This document shows positions 46,362 to 58,159 of a DNA stretch of 64,000 nucleotides, in pieces. A program made the position numbers and the translations under genes. The notes under the pieces were generated by a model. The model was given only the letters and a program-made list of their open reading frames with translations, was not told the DNA's origin and did no database searches. Numbering within the stretch: position 1 is the stretch's first letter; each line of letters begins with the position of its first letter. The stretch covers positions 3,858,001 to 3,922,000 of the forward strand of contig JARFJB010001945.1 of NCBI GenBank assembly GCA_036346205.1. Direction: 5' to 3'. The stretch is from Vesta saturnalis (taxonomy: Eukaryota; Arthropoda; Insecta; Coleoptera; Lampyridae).

Positions 46362-47191
46362 TATATTTGTATTATATTGTCTTTTTTAAAAACTGATACT
46401 GTTAAAAATAACAATTTTTCAAGCATGTATTAACAAAATATTCTTTGGTGTTGTAATTATGTGAAATAGAGGAATAACCTTTTAGTTACATACATACAGT
46501 TAAAACGGCACGTTTGAGGACGTGACCCTGAATATACCATATTATTAAAAAAAATTTTTCAAGGTTCGACCCCAAACATACCAATAGACTCCGTATATAC
46601 CATAACTTATAATTTCTGGATCTTAAAGAAACCGCAATATGGACTCCAAAAATCCATGCATATACTGTCAACAGACCTAAATACCACCTTTCTACGTTTA
46701 CAGAGACCTTAAAAGTGCCATATTATATATAGTTATATATATACTTAAGATCTTAAACGAACCATACTGTTGATTAGTAGGTACGCCGTTACAAAAAAGG
46801 GTTAAATTGTAAAAATCTACATGGAAATCTAACTCGAATTACAATAATACAATATTTAAACGCTTATCATGTTCTTAGAGTTTATACATTGGAAAAATTT
46901 GTCCGTACCTATATTGAATACACAGTCAAAAGGTAGACTCCAAAACAACCATTTGTTAATTACTAATTTTCAACAGACCTCAAAACGGCCATATTATGTA
47001 TAATGCGACCTTAAATGTGCCAAATTATATATAAGACCTTAAACAAACCACAATTTCGCTTATTCATTCCCAAATTACGCACAAAGCCAAATTTTTTCAT
47101 TAATCTATTTTGAAGGTTAAATCAAGCCTTTTAATCCAAAAATGTAATTAAAATTTTTTGGACCCCAGAAGTACCCTGGGATAAACATATA

Positions 47192-47194
<3 letters not shown>

Positions 47195-47230
<36 letters not shown>
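47195..47230. repeat. (TA)n microsatellite
   Basis: A TA run next to the tatagggtgagtcagaac sequence at 47277, which resembles a DNA transposon end, although no inverted partner was found. Confidence 0.85.
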
Positions 47231-47236
<6 letters not shown>

Positions 47237-47535
47237 ATTAATAAAAAATTATTTTGTAATTATTGATTAACTTTTATATAGGGTGAGTCAGAACACGCTT
47301 ATAAAATTTTCCGTTTTTAGATATTTTCAACTTTAAGAAAAAATACTCAATTTTTATTCTTTTAATAATTTCAATTTTAATAGTAATTTAAATAATTATG
47401 TGAAAAACTCATGAAATAATAAAATTATTTAACATAAAAAGTAATTAACAAATCGAAAGGAATAAATGAGAGTAAGAGAATATGGTGAAAACCTGATGTG
47501 AAAAATTTAACTTGGAACTAATCCAATTAATAAAT

Positions 47536-48562
47536 TTAACTAAGAATAACGAAACTCAACATTTTACTTCTAAAGAAAGTGTTCAAAATGACATGACCTC
47601 CTCCAACATTAACGTAATGTTGTAATCTATTCTCGAAGGATCTTTGAACTGATCTTAAAGTGTATACAGTGATATTTCTAAATGCTCTTCTAATTCTCTC
47701 CTCCATATCTAGCCATGTTGTCGACGGCTGCTTGATAACTTCGTCTCTTACGTGCTCCCCTAAATAAAAATCTAGCTTACCTAAATCTGGTGACCTTAGA
47801 GGCCACATAACTGGACCATCTCTTCCGATCCATCGGTTTGAGTGTTCTGCGTTTAAGTAGTTTCGGATTATTTGGGAATGATGCACAGGAGCACCATCGT
47901 GCAAAACCCACATCCGACGTCTTATGTTGAGAGGAACATGTTGCATTAATCTAGGAAGATGATTGCGCAAAAAATTGAAATATACTTCTCCAGTTACACG
48001 CCCTTCAAAGAAATGGGGACAACGTGATGTCTAATGATTCCATCCCAAAGGTTACTGGACCATCGGTTTTGGCTATGTGTTCTTATCACGTAAGGGTTAG
48101 TGTTTGAATAATGATGGTAATTGCGTCTGTTTACAAATCCATTCTTATTTATTGTCGCTTCATCGCCAATATGAACAAAATCGAAAAAATCATTTTGATT
48201 GTTAATTCTGTCTAAGGACCATTCATTTACTCTCATTTGATAATCATTTTCGAGTACTCCTGGTGCCTGTGTAAGTGATAAGGATGCATTTTATGTTTTA
48301 ATAAAATTTTATTTACTGATGTTTTGCTGATTCCTCTTTGACTAGACACTGCACGTGTACTCATGTGTGGCTCTTCTGTACCACTTAATAGTACATTAAA
48401 TTCATTTTGTTCATTTAAGGTTCGTTTTTCTCTTTTATATTTTTCATACGCTACAAATGTTCCAATGTTTTTCGTTGAGGTTGCCTACGCTCCGGAAATT
48501 TTTGTCTATATACTAAAAATTGTTGATAGCATATCTACTAATTCATATCGATCAAAATTCAT
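47536..48562 (-). pseudogene. Tc1/mariner-superfamily DDE transposase (copy 1)
   Basis: On the minus strand, ATG 48562 (MNFDRYELVDML) is soon frameshifted. Fragments then follow: SSQRGISKTSVNKILLKHK (helix-turn-helix) and MHPYHLHRHQE at about 48330-48260. The first Asp block is VHIGDEATINKNGFVNRRN in the 48236-47994 ORF; the second is LHDGAPVHHSQIIRNYL and the third SPDLGKLDFYLGE, both in the 47970-47536 ORF. The WIGRDGPVMWPLRSPDL stretch and the QRSFENRLQHYVNVGGGHV end are typical of a transposase family common in insects. All three acidic positions are visible, but stops and frameshifts inactivate it. Confidence 0.85.
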
Positions 48563-49366
48563 TTTAGAGTTGATTTTTGCAACAATACTAAACACAGTTT
48601 ATTTATTTTGTCATAGTTAACTAGATTCAAAAATTGAGATCATTAGTAATACTCAAACTTAGTTTTTTGCATGGTTATGGCTAAAGATAATTGTTTACTC
48701 TCCTTCATACGACTTTTTGACCAAATTTGAAACTTCGCAATGTACAGATCATTCGTATTCACAATTTATATTTTAGTGTAAAACAAGCTAATGATCTCAA
48801 GGGCTAAGTAGTAATTGGAAATATCTAAAGAACGGAAAGCGGTAGGTATAGGGAATGGTTCACAAAAATTAATGAGGTAATACAGGTTTATTCAAACACC
48901 ATATAAAATATATTGTGGTCCATTTAATGAAGACAATTTTATAACCGTCTTCTTACTCACAAATTACAAAAATAATTTTTTGCACGAATGTACATCATAA
49001 TAAGAAATCCTGAATGCTAAAAGTAATTTTTTTTATTAATTATCTTGGGCTGCACATGGCGTTGAAATAATAACGTTTTTATCGAAAGTTGGTCATAACT
49101 TTTAACATTCCCAATATAACATATGAAAACCTTATATTGGCGTGATGGATAATGTAAGTGCAATTCAAGTTCATAATAATATACAGGGTGTTTAATTTAA
49201 AAACACAACTTTGGTGAACCACGGTGTTATAAAGCATTATAAAGCACCATGTATACTCCTTATTAATTCTAAAATGTGAAGCACATAGCTGGCTACAATT
49301 TTGCTATAAACAATTTTTTGATATCTAGTCTACAAACGAAGATATGGGACTTTTACACTTTTACAA

Positions 49367-49369
<3 letters not shown>
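48563..49369. other. Intergenic, no supported gene
   Basis: A segment tatacagggtgtttaatttaaa at 49184-49205 (in part) resembles the outer end of insect DNA transposons, but no matching inverted end was located. Confidence 0.4.

Positions 49370-49440
<71 letters not shown>
49370..49440. repeat. (TA)n microsatellite
   Basis: About 35 TA units. Confidence 0.97.
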
Positions 49441-49444
<4 letters not shown>

Positions 49445-50493
49445 TAACGGTTCTGTTTAAGTAATGTAAAACCTTTCGTCTGTTTGGCAGTGTCTGAGCG
49501 AAGTGAGCCGGTTTACCACGGTTAGCAACTAAAAGCGGAGCGCATGCCTGATTCTTAAACCTGGGATGATACTTAATCGAACGATACTGAGATCAGTGTG
49601 AGATTATTTCGACGCATTGGGTATTGTTAGTGTTGTATTATGCGAGTGTTATTGTATGAATGTGTTTTTGCGAGAGAATTCTTTTTTAAACATAATACAA
49701 GTTTGGTATAGACACTGGAATTTGTAATGAACCGTAAAAACATATTTAAATGTTGTATAAAAGATTGTGAGCTGATAGAATTAAATTTACAAGAGAAATA
49801 ATATTTAGTAAAACAAAAAAAAGGTGTGCCACTGTGCAGTATTTTCAGGAATGTAGGTTGGAATTGCTGTGAGTGGGTAACACAAGTCAATAAAGAGTAA
49901 AAAGAATATGTTAGTATTTTGATTCGTATAAATGAGGTGGAATTTCACAATGAAATTTTTTATAAAAAAGTAGTATTTTCATTACAAGCCAGGTAAAATA
50001 AAAATAGTTTTTACTGGGGATAGGATCAGGATGACTGCCGTTAGCCAGTAAAACGGTTACCTGGCGTGTCATGTATAATATTTTATTTGTTTTTCATTTG
50101 TAAATAAACCGAAAACTCATAATAATAAAATAATATTTTCCCTTTCTTTCATAACAATCATGTTTTCAAAGATGTCTCGCTACTATTGAAATCATTACTC
50201 TGACAACGGCGCTTATCGTTTATTTTACTATTTATTATTTTGCTAACATAATGTGAACAAGGTGAGGTCGTTTCTAAATTGTTAAAAATCAACAACTTTT
50301 GTCTCTAACCTGTAAATTTCTTAACTAGTAGCCAACCTGTTAAGCGAAACGTTAACTAAAAGAGTCCAGCCCCGTTGGTCATTTTAATAACGACTAGGAA
50401 ATTTATAAGTAAGAATGACTTTACTAAACCTTGAGTACTATTTTTTGTATACTTAGGATAAGACTCAGTAGGGAAAAATTAGGTAAGATTATT
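49441..50493. other. Intergenic, no supported gene
   Basis: Contains a CpG-bearing stretch (gtctgagcgaagtgagccgg at 49490-49509) but no recognisable ORF. Confidence 0.45.
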
Positions 50494-50494
50494 T

Positions 50495-50543
<49 letters not shown>

Positions 50544-51158
50544 TGCGTGCGCGCGTGTGTAAGTACGTGTGTGTGTGTGGGTGGGTGCGTGCGTGTGTGT
50601 GTGTGTGTGTGTGGGTGGGTGCGTGCGTAAGTGCGTGCGTAAGTCCGTGCGTGCGTGCGTGTATGTGTGTGTGTGGGTGGCTGGGTGGGTGGGCGGGTAG
50701 GCGCGTGGTGCGTGCGTGCGTGCGTACGTGCCTGTGTGTGTGGGTGTGTGGTCTATGTAGGTGTGTGGTTTGTGTGTGTTTGTGGGTGTGTGTGTGTGCG
50801 TGTGTGTGTGTGTGTCTGTGTGTGGGTGTGAGTGTGGGTGTGAGTGTGTGTGTGTGGGTGTGGGTGTGGTGTGTGTGTGTGTGGGTGCGTGCGCACGTGC
50901 GTGCGTGCGTGCGTGCGTACGGGCGCGTGCGTGCGTACGTGCGTGCGTGCGTGTGTGTGTGTGTGTGTGTGTCTGTGTGTGGGTGGGTGGCCGAACGGTC
51001 GGGCGGGCGCATGTGCGTGGGCGTGGGCGTGTGCGTGTGCGTGTATGTGTGCGTGTGCGTGTGCGTGTGCGTGTGCGTGTGCGTGTGCGTGTGCGTGTGC
51101 GTGTGCGTGTACGTGTGCGTGTGCGTGTACGTGTGCGTGTGTGTGTGTGTTCGTGTGA
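50494..51158. repeat. GT/GTGC-rich low-complexity array, 665 bp
   Basis: Mixed GT, GTGC and GGGT units; from about 51028 to 51140 it becomes a regular gtgtgc hexamer array. Open frames on both strands are artefacts of the repeat. Confidence 0.95.
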
Positions 51159-53078
51159 TGCTTAATTGTGGCAGTCATTGTATAGTTAGTGTCAAAAGTT
51201 TGTTTTATTAGTTATTTATTGAACTTAATCTTTTGTTTGGGTTATAATAGTTCTTAACCAACAATTTTATTTTGAGACTTAAAGCAAAAATTCAGTTTAG
51301 GGGTTGCAATATTAACAGTGCTTCATTAGATTTCTTTGCTGTTTTTTTATTGTTATTTTTGGTTGCGTTGGTTACGATTGGCGGAAAATTTGGATTTATC
51401 CTGGTCAAGCTAATTACAAAATTTAGTGTTTTGATTCGTTGATTTAATAAGACAAACGATACTATCCTTAGTTGCAGTAACTGTTCATCATAGCTTTCGT
51501 CGTTATTTATTTATTTCCCTATAAAGTAAATAAAAATAAAGAAAGAAAAAAAATTACGATTTAAACCAAAACGATTCATACCTGAAAAGTTTATATCGAT
51601 GTAATGATAAAAATCACAACCAATGTTCAAGGTAAAATATTGATCGTTACGCTTCTTTTAATTTTGAGAGCAGTTAGTGATTTCCTGGTTAAAAGTTAAT
51701 AGACTTTATTACTTTCCAAATTGGGTGGTATTTATTAATTTTAGAATATTTATGACAATTATAAATATTAGTTCATGTTTATACGAGTTTAAATTCAAAG
51801 GTATGTAGACAAGGTCAATCAATAATTTTCTGGGAACTTATACGCTTTGAAACTTGTTTTTAATATTAATTGAACTTTTACATTTTTAAAATAGAATTGA
51901 CGTGTATGTGTATGTTTCAGATTAAGATAATATTATTAGGATCATTGGGACACAATTTAACTCTTTTAAACCCAAAGGGTGTTGTACATATTTAATGTTT
52001 GAGAGTAAGTTCTGTATTATTTCATCAAGTAGGCTACAATACTATCTAAAAGGGCCAAATAGGATTAAATTAAGAACTCGCCTAGGACTGCTTATTTCGG
52101 ATATATTTCAGATTGTACTGAACTTAGATATTTGTTGCTTTTAGGGTAAGTGTAAGTTTTTTGAAAGTAAATTTTAACTATTCTACATCTTATATTGAAT
52201 CGGTCCGTCTCCATCGTAATTAGCTTGGCAACCCGCTTACTTTGGTAAGCCATCAGGACGCCTTGATCGTGTAAAAAGCGCAGCGCTGTTTGCCTCGGAA
52301 TTGTAGTCGTTGTCAATAATTACGTATCTGCGACGTCAATAATAAGAGAATGATCTTTAGATGATCGTGTTATGGTCTACCAGATTCGCATAAGACACGT
52401 CCAAAAGACGTGTAGAAACCGCGGTTGGTGCGGTAGCTTCGTCGAAATATGCATAAGTTTAACATTGTCGAATATACCGGGATGCATGGGCACGCAAAGC
52501 TCAGTGTTGGTTACAGTAGAATACCCGGCAGTCGCAGTGGAATTATATTCGGACAGAATTATGGAGCGCTGTACCTTTAGAACTATCATATTCATTTAAT
52601 GAAGACTTGGCTTGTTTCTAAAGGAAGTCATCCTTTACGAACCACGAGGGAAACTTTTTAAAAAAGGAGGTATCACGATTCTTCATAGATAGATACTAAG
52701 AAATAGATTTAGTAGTAATACAGTATGGTTTTGGTACAGAACAAAACTGTGGATAATCTGAAAGCCACTCTGTCAAATACGAATTGCCCAATGTGCTAGA
52801 CATCCCAAAGGATTTTTTAAATAAGCCAAATGATGGTCAGTTATAACTAAGTGTGTATTCAATGTAAATCTGAAGCTTTTCAAGCATGTACTGCCAAACA
52901 TTCTTTCTCTGTAGTAGAGTAGTGGCGTTCCATTTTTGACAAAGAGCCACTTATACAGCTAATAACCTGTTTACCCTCCACTTCTCAGAAGTAGTCATCT
53001 ACGACATTCGACAATATCGAGTAATTCATTGGTGAGCAAATATCTACAGAAAAAATACCAATATAGAGAAAAAAATAT
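51159..53078. other. Intergenic; unrecognised overlapping ORFs at 52092-52599
   Basis: Mostly AT-rich. A GC-richer, CpG-containing patch at 52195-52600 has open frames on both strands (75 codons plus, 72 and 74 codons minus). The minus frame has a helix-rich stretch (RQTALRFLHDQGVLMAYQS) that might be transposase HTH debris, but I cannot assign it. Confidence 0.4.
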
Positions 53079-53446
53079 AAAAAAGGCTTTTGCTCCACCA
53101 AATTTTACAAAACTTGTTTAATTGAGGGGCATTATAAATACGATAATCAGGTTCTACGGAATAATGTGTATACTTTTTATTAAACAAGTTTTAGTCTATC
53201 TTTTCAAATAAGAGGTGAGGGAAACTGGGAACCTAGTTATGAAAAAACGCCTGTAACTCCGGTTCTGCTTAATTGATCTTTGCAATGGAAGCATGCAGTT
53301 TTAACAATGGATTATGAAAGTAGACCAAATTAGCAACAAAATGGCGAAAACTGCATTTCGATACCTTTTTTCTATAACGAGACATCTTAAGAAACGTGTA
53401 AACGGTGAACGTTTTTTGTCAAACTTCTATTAGGCTGGTTAAATTC
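53079..53446 (+). repeat. Left long terminal inverted repeat of the DDE transposon
   Basis: Pairs with the reverse complement of 55655-56128; the innermost match is ttaggctggttaa. Confidence 0.85.
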
Positions 53447-53747
53447 ACTATATAAAAATTGTAGTTTCAGTAAAACTTGCTATTTTCAATAACTTTTATC
53501 AAACAATATATATTAGCAAACAAATTTTGAAAATATGATATGTGTATCACATATTATGAAAATTGCTCAAGAATAGCCATATTAGGAATGTTTTAACACT
53601 CTTACAGTTACACAGTAGTTAATATATTAAATAAATTACCAGTTGAAATCAAGTAGGCTATGATTAATACGAGAACATATGTCAACAATTATTAGTCTTG
53701 TTGCAGTTGTTAATTTATCCACGTAATCACTTACGATATCATAATTA

Positions 53748-55406
53748 GAAAAATATGAGTCTTACGAAGAAGAAGCTTTTGATATGTTGGCCGTTTATTT
53801 CGAATGCATGAGAAATGCAACTGTTGCTTCCAGAGTTTATGCGCTGCAGTACCCAAACGGAAGACATCACAGCAACTGAGTATTTCTTCGAATCGCTCAA
53901 CGTTTGCATGCAACAGGGAATGTTCATCTTCCCGTGTATCAAAGACATGGTAAAGGTAGAACGGAGGAAAATATAATAAATGTTTTGGCATATGTAAATT
54001 TTAACCCTCATGTAAGCACATGAGATGTAGCCAGAGACTTGGGAATAAATCAAACCACCGTTCGAAATATCCTAAGGGAACACAGGTGACTACTTTTTTT
54101 ATAAATTTCTACCTACAATTTTATTAACTTTTATTAATATTTTTCGTGTGCGCAATCTTTAAAGGCCAGTACCTACCTATCATATCCATATTTTTAATTT
54201 TTCAATTATATCTAAGTAAATGGCATTATTTCATAATTAATTTGTGATAAAAGGTTTAGTTTATTGAGTGTTTAATGTGATCTGCCTTTTTTTGTCCAGA
54301 TATAGTAATAAAACGTTAAATAAGTTCAGTTCAGTAATTACTTAAAAAATAAATTTTACTTAGAAAATCCACTATAACAATATTACTTGTAACGCTATGC
54401 TCGTTCAGCAATATCCACCACTCACAAAATAAAAGGTCACGCTTATTTGTATCATAAATAACTATTATTACCAAAGTAGTATTATTGGTATCAAAAAAAA
54501 AATATAAAATAATCAGCGGCCAGACGAAAAACATTCGTAAAAGCACCACACGAGTTAAAGCACTTGAAGACATTTTTCGCTTGTTAACAACGAAATATTT
54601 TTATTTTAGATTGCACCCATATCACATAGCCCTACACCAAGGTTTAAATGCTGGAGATTTCAATAACAGACTGGATTATTGTAACTTGCTAATAAATATA
54701 ATAGGAGAAAGTCCTGAAATACTTTCACATATTATGTGGTTAGATGAAGCAACGTTTTGGATTGCTGGTGGTATAAATCGCCATAACATGCACTATTGGT
54801 CAGAACCTCGATGCGGGAGGTCCGACATGAGGGTCGTTGGTCTATGAACGTGTGGTGCGGCATTTTAGACAAATAATTGGACCATGTTTTTAATGAAAAT
54901 CTTAAAGGGGAAAGATATTTAGATTTTTTAACAAACGAATTGCCACTTCTTTTAGAAGACGTACGACTGGCAATTCGTCGTTATATGTTTTTCCAACATG
55001 ATGGGTGCCTGGCAATTCGTCGTGATATGTTTTTCCAACACGATGGGTGCCTTGCACATTATTCTAAAGATGTTCGGATTTTTTAAAATCAAACATATCC
55101 TGACAGATGGATAGGACGTGGAAGAGTATTTCACTGGCCAGCCAGATCCCCAGACCTGACGTGTTTAGATTTTTATTTATGGGGTCGATTAAAAAAACTT
55201 GTTTTTGCCAACAGATCAACAGGGCTGACATATCGCAAGGATGCGAAATGCAATACAAATCATTTCAGCGGCAGAAATTGAAACTTCCGTTTTATCCACC
55301 CGACAGACACTGGACTGTTGTGTTGAAAATTATGAGCAACAGTTTGAACATCAGGGGCGGAACTAATCACATTCTTAGGGTAGTTTGTTGTAATTTCTTT
55401 AAATAG
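53748..55406 (+). pseudogene. Tc1/mariner-superfamily transposase gene with probable intron (copy 2)
   Basis: Exon 1 (about 53748-54085) encodes SYEEEAFDMLAVYFECMRNA...VYALQYPNGRHHSN and, after an in-frame stop, NVLAYVNFNPHVST and DVARDLGINQTTVRNIL (HTH). A GT-AG intron, 54086-54609, joins cacag to attgcaccc in frame. Exon 2 has LHPYHIALHQGLNAGDFNNR, the first Asp in WLDEATFWIAGG, RHNMHYW, then after frameshifts GERYLDFLTNELPLLLEDV. The second Asp motif FFQHDGC is present twice through a 42-bp tandem duplication (54969-55052), and the third is SPDLTCLDFYLWGRLKK. Several stops and frameshifts make it inactive. Confidence 0.85.
54086..54609 (+). other. Probable spliceosomal intron in the transposase gene
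   Basis: It begins gtgact and ends ttattttag after a T-rich stretch. Removing it restores the family's reading frame across the HPYH region. The ORFs at 54331-54573 and the first third of 54485-54847 lie within it and are not separate genes. Confidence 0.65.
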
Positions 55407-55654
55407 TTGATTGTTAGATTGGTTAAATTTACCTACCCTTTTTTGTTTACTTTTGTGTGGCGGTTAACTGAAAATAATAAGAGGCATTTTTTTACGTTTA
55501 AAATAAAATTATTTTTAATTGTAGGTACGCCAAACGAAAAGTTAGCAAATATTACCTGTTCGATAACGTCCTCTAGCGTCGACGGTAACATTAGTATAAC
55601 ATTTTTAAGAATTGCAGCTAGACCAATGTAAGGCCTAAAATTGTTGATTTCCGT

Positions 55655-56128
55655 TAAGGTTAACCAGCCTAATTGAAGTTTGACAAAAAATGTTCACCGT
55701 TTACACGTTTCTTAAGATATCTCGGGATAGAAAAAAGGTATCAACATGCCGTTTTCACCATTTTGTTACCAATTTGGTCTATTAATCCATTGTCAAAACT
55801 GCATGCTTCCATTTAATATTTTCCAAAGAGAACTTCTAAAAAAAAATAAATAAATAGCGCCCTCTAATTTGCATCTTACTTATTAAGTTGCGTTGAGTGT
55901 ATAACACTTACATTGGTGGAAAAGAGCTCTTTTCAACATGAGTAAGTTTTCGAAGATCGAGTAAACAGAACCGGGCTTACAGGCGTCTTTTCATAACTAG
56001 GTTCCCACTTTCCTCCACCTCTTATTTGAGAAGATAAACTAAAACATACGTAGAATTTTGCGTAGAACCTGATTATCGTGTTTATAATGTCCGTAATTAG
56101 GCAAATTTTGTATTGGCTTTTTAAAACT
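55655..56128 (-). repeat. Right long terminal inverted repeat of the DDE transposon
   Basis: Reverse complement of the left arm; contains about 95 extra bp at 55820-55925, beginning after catgcttccatt. Confidence 0.85.
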
Positions 56129-57928
56129 TTGGTATTCAATTACGTCCTCTAGCGGTGGACCTACAATTCTATAAATAATTTCCAGGTGTTTCTCGAAGCC
56201 ACTTTTTTTATACATTTTTTTCCAAAGCTGTATTATAATCAGATCGGTCGTTCTTCGCCCGGGTACATTTGCCCAAGATGAATTTTAGATGACAGCCAGT
56301 CGTATACTAAACAGACTCAAACGTTCATCGAATCGCCGAACAATTCGATCTTGGAAGACCAAAAGCGAAATGTCACGTTCCAATATTGCAACACCAGGAC
56401 AAAGTAAACTTTCCCAATATTGGAACATAAAAAGCGAGTTGAGGAACTCCAGTAATGTACACACCAGCAATAGATATTTATGTACAATTTTAATTTAATA
56501 TCCAGATTAATGTTATAAATATAACTAAAAAAAATTATTCAAAGCATATCAAATATTATGTTCTGCTAAATAAATATTTACTATAAGTGTATAGGTACGT
56601 ATGTAACTCTATTTTAGACTTTTTTCGATTTTAATTTTAAAGGAAAAAGTCAAGTTAATATATGGGATCAGAATTACTTAACACTTAAAAGATTATTAAA
56701 AAAGAAGAATGCAGGTGCATTTTTTTACGTTACGACAATAAAATATTTCATTATCTAATAAAAGCAGTAAATATCTGAGGAAAATTGAAAATCCTTTATA
56801 CTTAAATTTTATTATTAATAAAAGTCATACGTGGTAGAGAAAATGTCGATTAAAGTTCCCAAACTGCAATACCCTTACTATATATATTTCCCTCCTTTGG
56901 CTTGATTATCAGTACATTAAACTCCCTCAATCTTCTCGTAATTAGCTTTGGTTCTAGATTTAGGCTTTACAGAGTTCGCTTATTTAATTCTAGTATTATG
57001 TGCTCAAGCTAAGGTACTCACATCACTCAATGTTGATTTGCGAATTGCGTGACCCTATTAGTGGCAGCAATCTCACACATTGATTTAGTTGTCATTACTT
57101 ACCCCTGTTTTTTAAACCTGTCGTATTTAGATTGGTTTTGTTAAATGCAAAGTACATTTTAATACCTCTTTTAGGTTTTTATACCAATTTCAATTTGACG
57201 TATATAGATTTTTTAATTACATTTTTCGTCGTTTGCAAAAAGTATTTATAATTAGAAGCCACTATATTGACCCATCTTTTAATATATTGAAAAGCAATTA
57301 GTAAAAAAAATAAGAGGAGCACTTTTTTAGATTGAAGCCGAATTTCAATTTAGTTGTATTATTAAATTTTTTTTTACATATAACGTATTTTGCAATTACG
57401 AACGTATTTATATTTTGTAAAATTTCTGTCTTTACCAAATATGCATTTGAAGTTAAATTAAATTAAAAAATAAAAGTTTAGTCGTCTCTTCATAAATGTT
57501 TTGGTACCATCCAATATTTTCTTCAAACGTTAACGATTAACGTACAGTTTATTAGTAGGTGACTTGTTTTTCTTAAATTTGTCTATATTAGAATAATACT
57601 GTTTCAATTCAAATAAGTATAGAAGAATTTGAAAAAATTTTACCACCTTCTAACGATTAATAGTCACACATAAAGCGTAGAAATTAACAAACAATTCAAC
57701 ATGCACCTTAATCAAGTTTTAGGGTCAAGTAGGGTAATTGTAAAAACGGTGTAAATGTAAACAATTAATTAAATCTAAAAAGGAAAATTAGTATTGACCT
57801 ATTGGCAACACCATTTTTATATTTTGATTGCATGACAGGTTAGCTTATATTTAAATGTGCATTAGTGTTGTCATACAAATAAGTGTTTTTCTAATCATTT
57901 TAAAGAATTTGCACATTTCTCTTACGTT
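56129..57928. other. Intergenic, no supported gene
   Basis: AT-rich. A 61-codon minus ORF at 56470-56285 is unrecognised. Confidence 0.5.
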
Positions 57929-58031
57929 TCTAATTGAGAAAGTTGATTAGTCTTGAACTGTGGAGAAAATTTTACTCTTTCTCCATGAGTCATGACCAAT
58001 GAGACGACGAGATTTTTAATTTCCTCCACAG
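57929..58031. repeat. 5' flank of Crypton C: short palindrome and attgagaaagttg motif
   Basis: Arms ctgtggagaaaatt (57958) and aatttcctccacag (58018-58031) pair at 13 of 14 positions. Just outside, aattgagaaagttgat at about 57932 recurs inverted in the 3' palindrome at about 59459-59471. Confidence 0.65.
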
Positions 58032-58159
58032 GCATGTATTTATCATGACTACGACGATTATACGACGTCTATGGTTCGTTATTTTTTTCAAAAATTAATA
58101 AATTGACACTGAAAGTTAATCTAATTATGTTTTTTCTAATTTACTGCAAAATAATATCA

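Larger units (their letters stand above)
44540..47070 (-). repeat. Uncharacterised long repeat D2, copy 2 (inverted), period near 465 bp
   Basis: The block gaacatgccttttaacc...atagtatg...gta.atacctatgattaaaatttttgga repeats at about 44856, 45318 and 46261 (positions of acctatga), spacings 462 and 943, consistent with a unit near 465-470 bp. The reverse complement of 45945-47050 matches 25572-26640. The 61-codon ORF at 46671-46486 and its counterpart near 25.6 kb are conserved only because the DNA repeats. Confidence 0.75.
53079..56128 (+). mobile_element. DDE transposon with long terminal inverted repeats
   Basis: Inverted arms at 53079-53446 and 55655-56128 enclose a transposase gene of the same family as 47536-48562. 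Shared arm landmarks are cgataatcaggttctacg, caaataagaggtg, gggaacctagttatgaaaa, ggttctg, gaagcatgcagtttt and cgtgtaaacggtgaac. The right arm has about 95 bp (55820-55925) absent from the left. No clean target duplication was identified. Confidence 0.85.

Noticed and set aside
46486..46671. ORF whose peptide (WYIQGHV.KRAVLT) is conserved with an ORF near 25.6 kb
   Set aside because: Conservation is at the DNA level across the whole D2 repeat; the frames are short and there is no start or motif of a known protein.
50479..51211. Five overlapping ORFs of 104-238 codons
   Set aside because: All arise from GT/GTGC repeats that lack stop codons in most frames.
54485..54847. Single 120-codon gene starting at 54485
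   Set aside because: The first 41 codons fall inside the probable intron; the transposase similarity begins only at 54610.
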